Source: Serinus canaria
Taxonomy: Eukaryota > Chordata > Aves > Passeriformes > Fringillidae
NCBI RefSeq assembly: GCF_022539315.1
Contig: NC_066335.1
Span: forward strand, 4,059,214 to 4,123,213
Direction of reading: 5' to 3'
Length of the DNA stretch: 64,000 bases
Positions 38,591 to 51,931 of this stretch are shown here, piece by piece. A model generated the notes under the pieces. It saw only the letters and a list, made by a program, of their open reading frames with translations, made no database searches and had not been told where the DNA came from. Positions within the stretch are counted from its first letter, which is position 1; each line of letters starts with the position of its first letter. The position numbers and the translations under genes were made by a program.

Positions 38591-39240
38591 AAAAAAAATA
38601 ATCATACTAAGAGGCAGGAATAAATGAAAATATTTACAAGCTGAGCTCTATTTTGACTGTAAATTTCATCACATCAGCTCGAAGCTTGCGATAAAACTCT
38701 CATTAATAAGCTCATACAGAATTTGAACCTCAGCGTGACTTTGCAGTCAGATCTGATGGCTTAAATTACAAAAAAAAAAAAAAAAAAGAGAACTAAATAA
38801 TAATAAATGCATAAAAATAACAGAGAAATGAGGAGAGAGAAATAAGAAAGCAGGAGATGGTTGTGTGGTAGACAAGCAGGTTGCATACTGGGGGCCCCTC
38901 CCTCAAAACTGGTTGATTGGGAATACTTGAAGATCCACGATGGAATTTTGACAAAATTTTTATCCTTACTTTTGAGAAATAATAACAAGAAATAAGGACA
39001 ATGTGGATAACTTTTCCCCCTTACAAAAAACTTATCACAGTATCCTTCCCCTCCATTAATATTTAAAAGACGTTTTAAGATAATCTTCACTCAAAATCCA
39101 AAGCTGCCCAAGAGAATGCTTAGTTCTGATTGCCTCTAAAAGTGACATTTCCCTGCAAACAATAAATGCATCCCCTAACTAAAACTGATGAATTTTGGGG
39201 AGGGCAGGAGTGAAGAGTCCCCCTAAGTGGAGATATTGGG
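38591..39240 (-). other. EBF2: Intron between the CpG island repeats and the second GC-rich patch
   Basis: AT-rich unique sequence with an A18 run at 38770-38787. The part 38640-38760 contains CATTAATAAG and GAAGCTTGCG and has no repeat character. No exon seen. Confidence 0.6.
38770..38787. repeat. Poly-A run (A18)
   Basis: Eighteen A bases; no target-site duplication recognised. Confidence 0.9.
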
Positions 39241-39600
39241 GTGTAACAGGAAACCTTCAGGCGGGGAGCTGCCCTCAGAGCAGCCCAGCCGGCAGAATTC
39301 CCTCCCTGAGCGCCCCCAGGATGTGCCCCTGGTGCTGGGCAGGGATTCTGCTCCCTCCCTGCCGGGGGGAGCAGCGCTGCAGAGAGCGCTGGACGGGCTA
39401 AAACGCAATTCCCACCCAAGTAAAACGGTCTGAGCTGAGGCTTTCCCATCATCTTTTGTCTCCCAGCAACATCCTCGCTGTGCCAGGGAGGGGTTTTGGC
39501 CAGCAGCACCTCGAGTTCCCGGGGAGGGGAGCCTGGCCCCGCGTCCCAAGGGATTTGGGCACGTTCCGGGCCGGCCCGCTGCAACCAGCAGAGCCAAACC
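39241..39600. promoter_or_regulatory. Second GC/CpG-enriched patch
   Basis: About 18 CpGs in 360 bp by eye, weaker than 37.9-38.3 kb but well above the surroundings. It includes an EBF consensus palindrome (39544-39553) and GGGCCGGCCC (39568-39577). A 154-codon minus-strand frame overlaps it without a recognisable domain. Confidence 0.5.
39544..39553. promoter_or_regulatory. EBF consensus palindrome
   Basis: TCCCAAGGGA exactly fits the EBF/COE site TCCCNNGGGA, here inside a GC-rich intronic patch of an EBF gene. About one such match is expected by chance in 64 kb, so its position is the interesting part. Confidence 0.45.
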
Positions 39601-42600
39601 TTTGAACCTTCCCCGCTCCAAATCTCTTCATTCTTTTCAGAAGTTCAAAAAAGAAACCCACTTATGCAGAGTTTAGAATTCCTCTCTGATTAAATGCTTG
39701 CAAAATAAAAGAGGAATCTCACTTTTTAAAAATCTTTATATGCTTCAGAGGTGCAGTGCTTGGGGTGAGGGTTTTTTCCCCTTTTGACAATTAGAAATTA
39801 TTTTTGGCTGCTATGTAGCTAGCAAAGGTTAATTGGGTTTGCTGCTGTAAAATACAGAATTCTGATCACTTGATTAATGAGGTGTCAGAAACCACAAGTA
39901 ACCAACATTTTTTTGAAGGGAAAACACTGAAATAAAATGTAGTTTTAAAGATTTTATGTTTCTCCCACTTTTCTTCCCACCTTACAACAGGCAGCTGTTT
40001 CAAAGGCAGTTGAGTTTTCAGTCAAAAAAATACAATGTAATAAAAAAAAAAATCAATACTCTGGTTAAGATTAGAGTAGGCACAAATTTTTTGGAGGTGT
40101 AACCCTTTTAATCATGACTATGAAATGAGATTTTTGGGCTCTGTGATGTGATGGAGCCGTGCAGGAGATGTCTAAATTCCCTACCTGCTTCCTTCCTTCC
40201 TATTCCCACAATCAATAACAGGATAGAACACACAAATTTGGATGAATCCTCTGCTAAAAAAAAAAAAAATAAAAATTCCTGTGGAGAATTTCAATAGATT
40301 CCACGCAATTTAAGGACCATAAGTTTCATATATATTTGTCTTGTGCCTGCAATGAACAAAAAGCAAACCAAACCCAAGCCGTGGTAAATGGTACTCTGCT
40401 CCCATTTGACTCCACTCAGGAGCAAAGCAAAGCCTCTCTGGCTGTGGTGTAGATGCACTTTGTCACAATAAACCACTGTATATTATGTTTATATATGTCC
40501 TTCAGGCATGTCACAACAGTTTGGCATTCGGGGCTGCTCTACCACTGTGTACATTAAATAGTCATGTAGTTACATTAAACAGTGGGGAGTTCACACTTCA
40601 CAACCACTCAGTGCTTTAAAACAGATGTGGGCTGTCTGCTGTCAGCTGCCAGAGGAGCCTGAGGAGGATCTTGGTGGGAATTTAACCTCCAGATGATTGA
40701 GGGCTCCCCCGTTCTCCTGCCACTCCTCTCCCCCCCAGAACCCTGGGTCCAGCGAGGAGGATGGGAGTAAATAAAGAAAGAAACAAACAAACAGCCGGGC
40801 CCCACGAGTTGGGGAGCGGCGAGAGCAGAGCGGGAAGGGAGGGAGCCAGGGGGGCATTCGGAATTCGGAGGACTCTGTGGCTTGGAATATTTTTAAGTGG
40901 GGTGGGCTGGAGAAAGAGTACCCAGGGATTTACTGACAGGAGAATTTTTGACAGTTGATGGACAGATGAATTCCGTCATGGAAGCGTTAGTCGAAAGCGG
41001 CAAGGCCAGATGGAAACTCACAGCTTGTCTTTAATATTAATTTTCTCCCCCCCTCCTTTTTTTTTCTTTTGCAGGAGATCAGAATTCCCTAATTCCCTAA
41101 AATGTTTCAATGCATCTTGAGGTATTATTTTTCCAATGCCTTTACCCACCTACTCTTAATAAGAAGTGCTCCTTTGTGTTAATGTTATTTTTTTCCTCTT
41201 TCCTCTCTGCTTATTCCCCTGCCCCGCCCCCCCCAATCCCCCCCAAGAGTCAAAAGAAATTAAGGAGAAAGAAAAAAAATAAATCAGTTTAGCTACATGG
41301 CTGTTAAAAAGTCTGCCTGGCTTAAAGTACACTGAGATGCTTCATATCTTAACCTTGTACAGAATTTTACAGATCCAGATGTATCTCAGAAAGCTTTAGC
41401 TAAAAAGAGCCAAATAAATACCTGAAAGAAAGGAATATTAGGAAGGAAACCCTAATGACATCATCTGGTTTTTAATGGAGGAAAAAGCCACAGGAGTGGG
41501 AGTGTAACTGTGTCACTATCCAGAAATGATTTTTCAACAGTTGCAGAAAAAAGTCTCTTGATTAAAAAAAAAAAAATAGATATGACAGAGAATCAAATAT
41601 CAGCCAACAAAAAAAGTCACACATTTCTAGATTTTTCTTCCATGTTTTTTCACAGGCTTGACTGTCAGAAACATCTCTCTTAGAATCAAAATCAACTCCC
41701 ACCATCCCACAGTGGCCCTTCAAAAAAAAAAAAACAAACCAGAAAATGGAATATTTTAACAGCTTCATTTCCCTAATATATACTTGTGAAACTGATGTAA
41801 ATAGACAATGATGGTTGTACTGAAAAAAATTTATGCCACCATCCTCCTTTTCAGAAGTCCTATATTCAGTTGGGAATAAACCATATGGTTCTATCATAAT
41901 TTAGCATGTAGGATCCTATGGATATTTACTCAGTAGAATTCCAAGAGGGAAGAAATAAATATTTTTTCCAGCTACTACCCTGGTGAATTAAATCACATTG
42001 ATGCAAAATTTAGAGATACATTCACAGAAGTGTCACAAGACTTGGAGAAAGGAGCTTTTTTTTTTCAAAAAGTCACAGAACTCATATTTAACATTCCTTA
42101 CAAAAGGAGGCTCATCCCAGCTCGGAGCTCTCAGCCAGTTCTGAGGGAGTCTCTGCAAGTGTTGCTCCAATCTTGCTGCACATTAACAGGCTCCAAGATT
42201 AGTATTTCACATTGAAATTAGAACATATGCACATCCTGTATATTTGTTTTCTTCTCAATCTTGGTTATGTGCAAATATTTGCCAAGCAGGATGATTGACA
42301 TGCAGCACGATGCCCTTTTGTAATTGCAGTAATTAAACATTTGGCCAAACTACTGAAATCAGGGGATGTGATGGAGCTGCAGTTTGGAGGAAGAAGCAAA
42401 TCCCACTTTCCTGCTGCAGGCAGGCTCATTTCCAGGGTCTGCTTGGGGTAGTAATGGTTTGCACAGAACTTCGGCCTCAGAGCTTCCCTGCAGCAGGAAT
42501 TGCAATTTGCACATTGCAATCCAAAAGCTGGGAAATGTGCAAGGATCACAGAGGTGGGGCAGGGAGCAATTATTCCAAGTTTAATGCAAGCCCCATGCCC

Positions 42601-44704
42601 AGTCAAAGCATTGCTGCTTTACCATCCAAGGTGCAAATACTTCATCAGTATGAAGTACATGGGATCATGGGATGGGCACATGGGATCTCCACGTTGGGCC
42701 CATACCCCTCCTAGAAGGACACTCACAATTCCTTCCCTCCAGCACAACTCTGCCCTCCCTGACAACACTGGAAGTTCAAGGGCTGCAAACCTCCACCAGT
42801 TTAGGCTGCAAATTGAAGGGGACAAAACAAGCTCCAAAAGAAAAACACAAGGATCTAGACTGGATCCAGGCCAAGGAGGAGCTCAGACTGCAGCCTCACA
42901 TCCCAACGCCCATGGCTGTGAATCTGGAAATGAATCCAAACCTTGTGGCTCAGACACATCCTTACTCATAACTGCAGTTTTCACATGGTTTCAACACAAA
43001 AACAGCCCCATTAGCCACCCCCGCAGGTCAGGACGTCCTCTCAACCTTATTTGCAAATCTGGTCCTGTTTTTGAGTGTGGAAATGCACCATCCTCCTTCT
43101 CTAGTCATCACCCTGCTGGTCTCCCATCTTACACAAAATATGAGATTTAAAGAATTTTACATGTGCCTTAAAGCAGAACTTGGGAGTTTTGGCCTCCCTC
43201 CATCATTAATAAAATTAAACTGCCCAGAGCCTTGATTAGACGTGAGTCCCACCCTGTCCCATTTGTCCTCTGGGCAATGGGTTTGGATCAGGAAAGTTGG
43301 GTGTCCCCAGAAAATGGGTACCCTCCAAACCAGTGAATGATTCAGACTTAAATGGGAATCCCATCACACACAAAGACAGCTCAGACAACTGCCCAAACTC
43401 TACCAGATCATTTTTAAGCACTTTGCAAAGATCTGGAGTTTAAAAACTGAGATCAATTTTGTCACAGCCAGAGTTGCACATAACAGAGCAAGATCTGAGA
43501 TGTGGAAGCATTTTTGATTCCAGTGGATGAGAAAACCTTTCAGTCACTGATATAGATCCCATTCAGCATCCTCAGATAAATTAACAGGCTGGTTCTTGAC
43601 AAACCACTGCTTTTTTTATTGTAAAGTGGGTGATTAGGAAGAGGTGTCATGCAAGAGCTGACTCATTTTTGGTGTGGGATACAGCCTGTGGAAAGGGAAC
43701 GAGTCAGGAATTCACTGGAGCAGGGCTTTTAGTTAGGGAATGTAACCCAACCTCATCACAGTGGGCACAGAGAGGCACAGGAGAGCCCTGGGCACTGAGG
43801 AGGGGATTCCCAGAAGAGATGGCAGCACCAACCACATCCAAGAGCAGCCCCATCCCACATCAGTTCCCTGCCAGCATGAATCAGAAGGTGGATTTTCCCA
43901 GGCCTATTCTATCTGCAAAGACTATTCCCCTTTCCTCTTTGTTTTATTTTCCAATAAATTGCTGCTCCTCTTTGACCTGCTCTCCTGTGCTCCATGCAGG
44001 GTGTGGAAACAGCACACGGGGTGGAAAGGCTGGGTGGAGTCGTGGAATCACCAAATATGTTGGAAGGATCATAAAAGTCCTGCACAGGACACCCCCAACA
44101 ATCCCACCACGTTCCATGTGGGTGGAAAGAGATGGAAAGGCCTGTCTGCCCAGCATTAGTTTTGGCATTCATGGGGTGAATTTTTGGTGGAGCTGGGAAG
44201 GGTTTGGTGCTCTCCTGACAGCTCTTGCCTGCCTGATGGCTGTCCCCCACCCTCGGCTGGCTGCACTTCAATGGGCCTGGGACTCTCCTGGAAACACTTT
44301 TGGGGTGACATGTGCCAAAAACCCCAATCTATAGGTCATTGTCAGTGTGGTCATATGTTCTCAGCTGCAGACATGTGTCTTCAGATGCAGTTTTCAAAGC
44401 ATTTGATAAACAACCACTAAATGTCAACCCTCTGCACCTCTCCTGTTTCTCACCTCTTTGTGTCTTGCTTTGTTGAGCTTTTTTCTTGCTTTTTTTTTCA
44501 AAGATATTTGTATACTTCAAGATAATCTCATCAGCCCCAGCCTCAGGGTTTGAGGGGGTTTGCGCATTAATTTTACATCTTTTGGCATCTCTGCCTTGTG
44601 TTCACACAGAGTTTTGTCATTCACAATCCTATAGGATTTCTCCTGTGTTACTTTCATCTGGTCCAAATTTTAATCCAGGACTAGGATCAGACCCTGCCAT
44701 AGAA
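39601..44704 (-). other. EBF2: EBF2 large intron
   Basis: No minus-strand exon seen. 40790-40860 is GC-rich. A pyrimidine tract ending CCCCCCAG at 40738 is a good plus-strand acceptor match. A-runs occur at about 41566 and 41720. Plus-strand open frames of 216 and 234 codons (42500-43150, 43630-44334) show no known domain. Confidence 0.65.
40709..40738 (+). other. Plus-strand splice acceptor match
   Basis: A pyrimidine-rich tract with CCACTCCTCTCCCCCCAG ends in AG at 40737-40738 on the strand opposite EBF2. With the donor at 38428 it would define a 2.3 kb intron. Speculative. Confidence 0.25.
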
Positions 44705-44838
44705 TCCTGAAGAGTCCAAGGCTGGGTTGGATGGGGCTTGGAGCACCCTGGGGTAGTGGGAGGTGTCCATGCTCATGGCAGGGGTGGCACTGGATGGGCT
44801 TTAGGGTCCCTTCCACCCAAACCATTCCAGGATTCCAT
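44705..44838 (+). mobile_element. CR1 LINE 3' fragment, plus orientation
   Basis: GGGTTGGATGGGGCTTGGAG, GGTGTCCATGCTCATGGCAG and AGGGTCCCTTCCACCCAAAC, ending CCAGGATTCC, match a CR1 3' end. Confidence 0.9.
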
Positions 44839-47800
44839 GAGGATCCATTCCCTTCCCAGTCTACCAGTGAAAGCTTCAGCAGAAGGAGCTGAACCTTCGA
44901 GCAGAGCTCTTTTCACTCTGCCCTCCCCATGAGGGAAAAGGTGCAGGGTCCAGGCTCCCACGTGGTGACCGTGCTGCCCAGATGTGTATCCCACCCCTGC
45001 ACATCTGTTCAGCATTTCCAGGGGGTTTGCACTGGTAGTTTTACAGCTGTTTAGCCATGTAAGTAGCATCTACACTTAGGAGATTCCTTAAAAGGAAGGA
45101 TGGGGGGAGAGGGGATGAGATATGAAGCAGAAATGGAGAAATAGAATAAAGAAGGTGGCCAGATGCTGCTTAAAAACCTGGGACAGCACTCCTTTAAATT
45201 TTGTGTCCGTTAAAAACACATTTCATTCTGCAGATTTATTTTTTTCAACAATACCCTGAAACATAAAGGAAATGTTGTGCAACCACTAGTCATAGTTAAG
45301 AGCAAAACAACAGCTGTGAAAAGGCTACAAATTCCTTCTAGAGCTCAAAAGACAATAAAGACTTTCTGGAGTGAAGCTACTTGAGCCAAATATCAAATGA
45401 TGCTTAGATCTCAAAATATCATTTATTTTCTGTTTAATAAAAAATAAAATCTAGAGTCAGATGGCCAAGTCCTAGACTGCAAAAATTAGAAGTAAAACAG
45501 CAAATAACCTACAATGAGTTTATTAATAGATAAAGTTAATATCTTATTAGTAATACAGAAGTTTTAATTTATTATTGTTGGTTTAGGTTGTTTAAGGTCT
45601 TCCTTTCTGTAAAACCTGGCTCGTTAATTGCCATGATCACAGGATCTAAGCTCTCATGAAGTCTCAGATAAAAATATCTATTGGAATATTTTGTAGAAAC
45701 TGACATCACAAAGCACAGAGATCTAGGACAGAGCTCAGAGACAATCCAGTTGTCCATATTTTGGCCTCACTTCCCTGATCCCAGCCTTTGAGGCTGACAG
45801 CACCTGCCAGAGTTTTCATCAGGACAAGCCAGCCTCAGATTTTCAATGGTCAGTCCAAAAAAATGCAGGAAGGCTGGGCTGGTTCCTCTGAGCACCAGCA
45901 AGATGCCAGGGGGTTTAATCAGAAAATTGTCCAGTGGTTACCTAAAAACACAAATAACCAGGAAACACAAGGATTGGCACATCACATCCAATCCTGCCTT
46001 GTTCCATGTTCTCTTATAGTAACACTGGGCCTTTTAACCTCAAACCTGGCCTCTGACCTGAGCCAGCACCAGGAGCCATTTCAGAAGAAAGGCTGCAAGA
46101 AGGTTCATCATAAAGCCTTGAAATGGGAGCTTTTATGTCTCTTCACAGCTTTCTTTTTATTAATCAATGTAACTTTGATGAATTGCATATTTTTTGATAG
46201 GAGGGTTGTGGGGAGAGAACAGATTTAAATCCATAAAAGTAGTTCTCTTATTAAATCCCTGTTTTTCCATTAAACTTCCTCTCATCTTTATCAAAGCAGT
46301 TGTTTAACCTCTTCATGTTTTGTTTTCCTTTCAATCTCTCCATGCCTGGCTTTTTACTCAACTTCTCTATATCTTTTTTCCCTCACCTGTTTTGAGCCAC
46401 AATAATACAAGAAGTCCTCTTTGTGAACTTGACTCTGACTGTAAAAGTCAAATAACCGGTCCTTTGGAGGGGTTCTCCACCTTTACACATGGAAAGGACT
46501 AAAACATCAGTGGGTGGTTTTTTGCAACTGCCTTGGGTAGGGAAACAGTTTTCCTGGACAGGCTCTTTAAAGTCAACTGGGCCTGGGACAGATTGAACTT
46601 CAAGATGAGGGTCTAACACCACGAACCCATAAGCCACAGAATTGTTTGGGCCAGCATCACTCAAAGGCTGCCATTCACCTTGGCTGCTGTTTGCAGGGAG
46701 CTCTGGCCTCATGCAGGCCTGCAGGTCATTTACAAACATTAACCGTGGAGCAGACACAAAACACCAACCTGCTGCCTGGGAATGACACACGGGACAGGGG
46801 TCAGCAGAGAATCAGGTCCTCCAGAAACCCACCACAATATTTGTAACAGATTTTATATTTTCACAATTTAACCTGTGAGTCCAAGGCACGAAGCATCAAT
46901 TAAAGCAATTACATTGGTAGGATCTCCAGGGTGAGGCAGCTCCCCGGCAAAGAGGACATTGCCTGATCCCTGGACTGGTTATTCCCTGAGCTCCAGTTCT
47001 GGGAGCAAAGCATTGAAGGAATTGGCTCAATTGCTGAAGTCCAGCCTAAGTTTAGAAAGTCCAGATCCTACCCTGAGCTCTGTTCCAGGCTATGGGATAA
47101 TTTGGCAAGTTACTAACACCATATTTCTTATTTTGTGGGCTCAGATCAATAGGACACAAATGGCTGAGTGCCTCCAAAGCTCCTGGCTTTGGGTTTACTG
47201 GGTGTTCAGCAGGAGTGACAGGACTTCCCCTCATCACTGGAGCAGTGAGAAGCCAGATCTCCACACGAGAAATCAGAAGCAACTGCAGAGAGGCCACAAA
47301 AGGACTTTGGGGAAAGAGCTCAACAGCATCACTCGTCAGATGAAGTGCAGAAAGGGAAACAAAACTGTCATTAGCCTGCCCAACTGCAGGGGGAAATGGG
47401 CTCATATTCACAACAGTTTAAGCTAATCAGCCTACTTTGTAATTAGCAAGAACACACCCACTGTCAATTGCCACGATGTGGGCTTATTTAAATAATACAT
47501 GATAAATTTTGATTGTGCTGCCATATGCCTGGAGTTAGGCATAAATGCTCCACTGTAGAGAGGTAGGAAGGTACAAAAACAATTGAGAAAATGATAACAC
47601 CAATAAGACTTTACATCCCAGGCTCTTTATGAGAGGTCCAGAACACAAACGTGTAGTCCCAGCAATGACATCAGCTCCTCTTCCTGAAGAGATCCTGTCA
47701 GATGATAAATGAGCAGATCCCCAGTCCCACCTCACACCTCGATGTGGAACAGTGCACAGGCCAAAGGAATGTGGGGCCAAAACACACAAGGGGCAAGAAT

Positions 47801-50800
47801 AAGTCAAATGTAAAACTCTGCTCCCTGTAGAATGCAATGCTCGAGCTGAGCCCAGACCTGTCATTCTCTACAGACCCAGAGAGACATTGTTCCCAAAAAA
47901 CATTAAACATGAATGCACCTACTTTCAGCATTATTTCCCCTCAGTTTTTTCTTTTTTTTTTTCTTTTCTTTATTCCTCTCTCCCCATCAGCCCCCCTCTC
48001 CCTGTTTCTACATCTGTACTTTATTCAATGAACACATCTGCATTCTTTCTTTCTGTTTTTGGCCAGAAACTCTATCCAACCTTTATCACTGACACCTCTC
48101 TGCAGTTTCAAATTCCAACCTTGTGCCAAATCCCCATTTCCTGCTGCTTAATTTCCATTCATTTACTCTTGTTTTTGCTTCTTCTGCCATTCCCAGCATG
48201 GACCAGCTCCAACCCAGCTTCTTCTAATTTTTTAAGGAAGGCTCCCTATTGAGTGCTATTGGAACTTGATCCTCTGCTCCAAGCCAATGGCTGGCTATTG
48301 TTTATACTACCTAACAACAGTTGCCAATATTACTGCTTTTTTCCTTTTCTTTACTTCACTCTCTAAGTGTATATCCTAAGACCCAAGAGAACTCCTCTCC
48401 ACATATGGTGACCCATTAGGTCTGGTTTTATTATTACTTCTGCAGAATCTGAAGTAGCCTCTTTATACTTTTTTTTTAATGGCTGAAAATCAAAAAAAAA
48501 ATAAAAAATCAAGTAGAGAGTCTGTGGTGTCTTGTTTACACAGGTCTGTTGATCTGGCTCTGGACATGTGGAATAATCTGGCATTAGGATTGTGGTCTTT
48601 AAAGAAAAATCATCCTCTCAGTGCTCATTTAAGGGAGTGTTTCATGCAGGTGGAACCCAAAAGCTGAACTGCAGCAGAACTGAAGTTCTCACTAAAACTG
48701 TCCAGAGTCGAAGAACTTTCCAGATTCTAAATTATACAGAACTGTTCTGGGGGGTTGCAAAAACTCTCTCCCCTTTTCACACATAAAGGAAATGCTGGTA
48801 ATAAATGAGAAGCAGAGTCCCAGTGCTGCCCCTCACCCTGAGCAGGTGTCAGGCACCAACAGATCACAGAGGATCAGAGGATGGACCAGAAACTGAGGTA
48901 AAAGCAGCCAAAAGAAACCAGGGTTACGGGGGAAATGCAAATGGAAAAGGCTGGCTCTTCCCTTCTTGCCTGCTGGCTCTGGTGCCTTTCCTCCACAATC
49001 GTCAAGTCTTCCTCTAGGTCAGCTTCTCCTCAACACCTCCTTGCTCCAGGTCAGCTCATGGCAGCAATCCCAACACATTTTCATGGGCTCCACTTTAAAG
49101 CATCCTCACAAACCTCTCCACCTCTCCCTGAGTCTTTTCCACTCTTGTGAGAGTTGACCACTCCATGAGCAATTTTATTCAGGACTTTTAAACTTACATT
49201 AATATCCCTGGCATCACTGTTTGCAGCACCCCCTGTCCAAAATAACTCCTGCACCCAAGAAGTAACAGCAGAGTTAGGTCCTTCTGTTCTTTCCCTCTGG
49301 TGTAATTCAGAATTTCAACCTGAATCTTCCAAAACCTTCACCCCTTCTTAGATTTGGGCCTTTTCCTTTAACCTAACAACTGTAGATCTGAACTTTGGAC
49401 AGTGAACTACCATTATTCAAATATTTCTTCTCCTTTTCAGGTAGAAGAGGACCAAATTCTGAGGGAGACCTTCACTTTGTTGGGAGCTGCTGGTTTTTGC
49501 AGCTGGCAGAATCCCACTCTGTCCCTTAAGCTGCTCACTGATCCCTTGTGACAGGGAGAGAACTCGAGCAACACTTAGGTTCAAACCACACCCAGACACA
49601 GGTAAAAATTTCAGGCCCTGAGTGAGCATCGTGCTCCAGTACCTTCCCTGTCCCTGGCTGGAGCACTGCTGTTCAAGCTCAGCCTTCCAAAGGCAGATTA
49701 GCCTCCTTGGAAGCTTTCATGGCACAAATGAATTGCAAACCTCACTATGGTTGCCTTTTTTATCTTTTTTTAATTTGTTTATTTACTCTATTCAAAGTAA
49801 TGATAGTAAATTTTAAAAGCAACGTGGTTTTTCACAGTTCTGGTCCTGTTTCCTCATTTTCCAGCAGTGTTGGGGGCTGACACTGCCTCTCACAGCTCTT
49901 CCACAAGCTTTGCCCAAAGGCAACAGTCCTGTGGCCAAGTCCACCTGCCAGAGACAAATTGTAATTGTGAGGAGAATAAAGTGAGGTTTCAGCTTCCAGA
50001 CAGGGAGTGACACAGCCTGGCAGGCCAGGGATAAGAGTAAGCCTTGCAAAAACTGTTTTCTCCATGTGTCTCTGAAGCAGACAGTCAGACAGGGTGAGGG
50101 GCAGCGTGGGTTTGATGAAGCAGAGCAACACCCCAGACTGGTTTGAGCTCTCCTGCTCATCTCTCCTGCAATGCTGCCACCTCCTCCTCAAGGTCAGTAC
50201 TTGCTCTTCTCTCTGTTTGGACTGGGAACTCATCAGAGCCATAATTCTATCCCCAAATGCCTAAACCCAGAGTTTTTCCCCCCACTGGTGTGTCAGTGGC
50301 ACTCTGACTGAACTTCCAACCCCATGTTCCAGACCAAGTCGGTCAAGGTCAGTGAAAGGCTCCCACTGACATCAGAAGTCACAATTCCAGCTAAGTGCAT
50401 CCTTATCCCATGCTAATTGGGATGCAGAGTGCAGATCCCAGCACAGAGAATGCAGTTTTGTGTGACTGAGCTCCAGTGACTCTGAGTAAAGCTTCATCCC
50501 CTCTCCTGTTATCTTGACCTGCTAACAAGTGTGAACATTAAACCTGAGCTTCCTCTCCCCTGCATTCATCCTGCCCCTTGAAATCCATGCATCTGTCTCC
50601 CATTTATTCTTATGAAGATATTGTCCTCAGTTTAGAACACTCCTCTAACACGAGGGATTTTCTCTGACCTCTGTGTTTAATATTTCTGTACATGCTTCAT
50701 TTGTCACCCAGCACAGCCTGAGCCCAGCCCAGCCCCAGCCCCACCCCAGCAGCATCTCCTGGTGTGGGGCATTGAGATATGAGGCGCAAGCACAAATATT

Positions 50801-50925
50801 CTTTTATTGCCTCCTTTTATTGATTAACAGCATTTAATTAGCAGAGAAAGAGCCAGTCCCTGCCATCAAACTGGAGCAGAGGCCAAGCAGCAATAGCACA
50901 GGTGTGTTCTCCCAGCCAGTGACTG

Positions 50926-50967
50926 GAGATAAAGTGATTTACAGGTGAGATAAAGTGATTTACAGGT
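50926..50967. repeat. 21 bp perfect tandem duplication
   Basis: Two identical copies beginning GAGATAAAGTGATTTACAGG, with period 21. Confidence 0.95.
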
Positions 50968-51911
50968 GATCAAGATCAGTGTAAACTTGTGTCTGCTAAA
51001 ACAACCAGCCAATGTTTTTTTAAAACACAAGTAATCTCCTGAAGCTAGGGTGTTATACCTGATTTTTCCTCACTGGAAGGAAATTCACAAAAGTGATACA
51101 TATTTATCCTCAAAACTTTTGCACTTTTAATCTTGTAACCACATGGCTTAGCAAAAAACTAAAAATGTCATCATTGTGATTAACAGCATCTTTACAAATA
51201 CAGTTCCAACACACCTCAAGTTTCAGTGTGCCAAAACCAGAAGGAGGTTTACCATTTGTTACACTTTTCACAGGGACCAAAGGCATTAAGACTGCAAAAA
51301 TATTTTATTATCACCTTTTAAAATAAGGAGCTTGATTTTAAGACAGAATTTAGTTTTTAGACTCAAAACCATGAAAAATTGTCATCTTAAATTGGCTTGA
51401 AATTCCCTATCTTTAGTATTTCAAAACTTTTCGTTTGGGATCTCTGAAATATTTTAGTGAGTAAACCAAGAAGTTGATTAACAGCACTCCTCTGTGGAAA
51501 ACACCAAGTTCTGTTTAATGTAAGAGTCCTTCAGCAAAGTGAGGAAACTTTGCAGTGAGAGAGGAAAGAGCCTGAGGAGGACAAGGCTTGCCCAAGAGAA
51601 TCTGCAGCAGATTTAACAAATTCCTCACATCTCCCCCACCCTTCCCTGAAAGCCTCCCCCCAGCCCCTGTAACCTTGCACAGATGACACACGAGTCCCAG
51701 CACAGCAGGTATCAAGACTTTGGCAATCATTTTTGCAAGTTTAACACTGGCCAGTGCTCAGCACCGTCATCTTTGGCCAGGAGCTCAAGAATGACAAATG
51801 TGAGAGATTTCTCTCAGAGACAGAGGGGCTCAGCCAGCCCCAGGAGGGACTGGGGCTTGTCCCCAACAGCACAAAAAGTCCAGCTGGGCACTGTGTGCCT
51901 CAGCTTGCCCA

Positions 51912-51931
51912 CTAAATAAATAAATAAATAA
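51912..51931. repeat. (AAAT)n microsatellite
   Basis: About five tetranucleotide units. Confidence 0.85.

Noticed and set aside
31718..38787. Poly-A runs as tails of processed pseudogenes
   Set aside because: The sequence 5' of the A17 and A18 runs (and reverse complements for T-runs) shows no coding similarity that I can recognise, and no target-site duplications were found.
42500..44334. Plus-strand open frames of 216 and 234 codons
   Set aside because: No known domain, low-complexity composition and no supporting splice or promoter signals. A piece near 44040-44110 vaguely resembles a CR1 end but too weakly to call.
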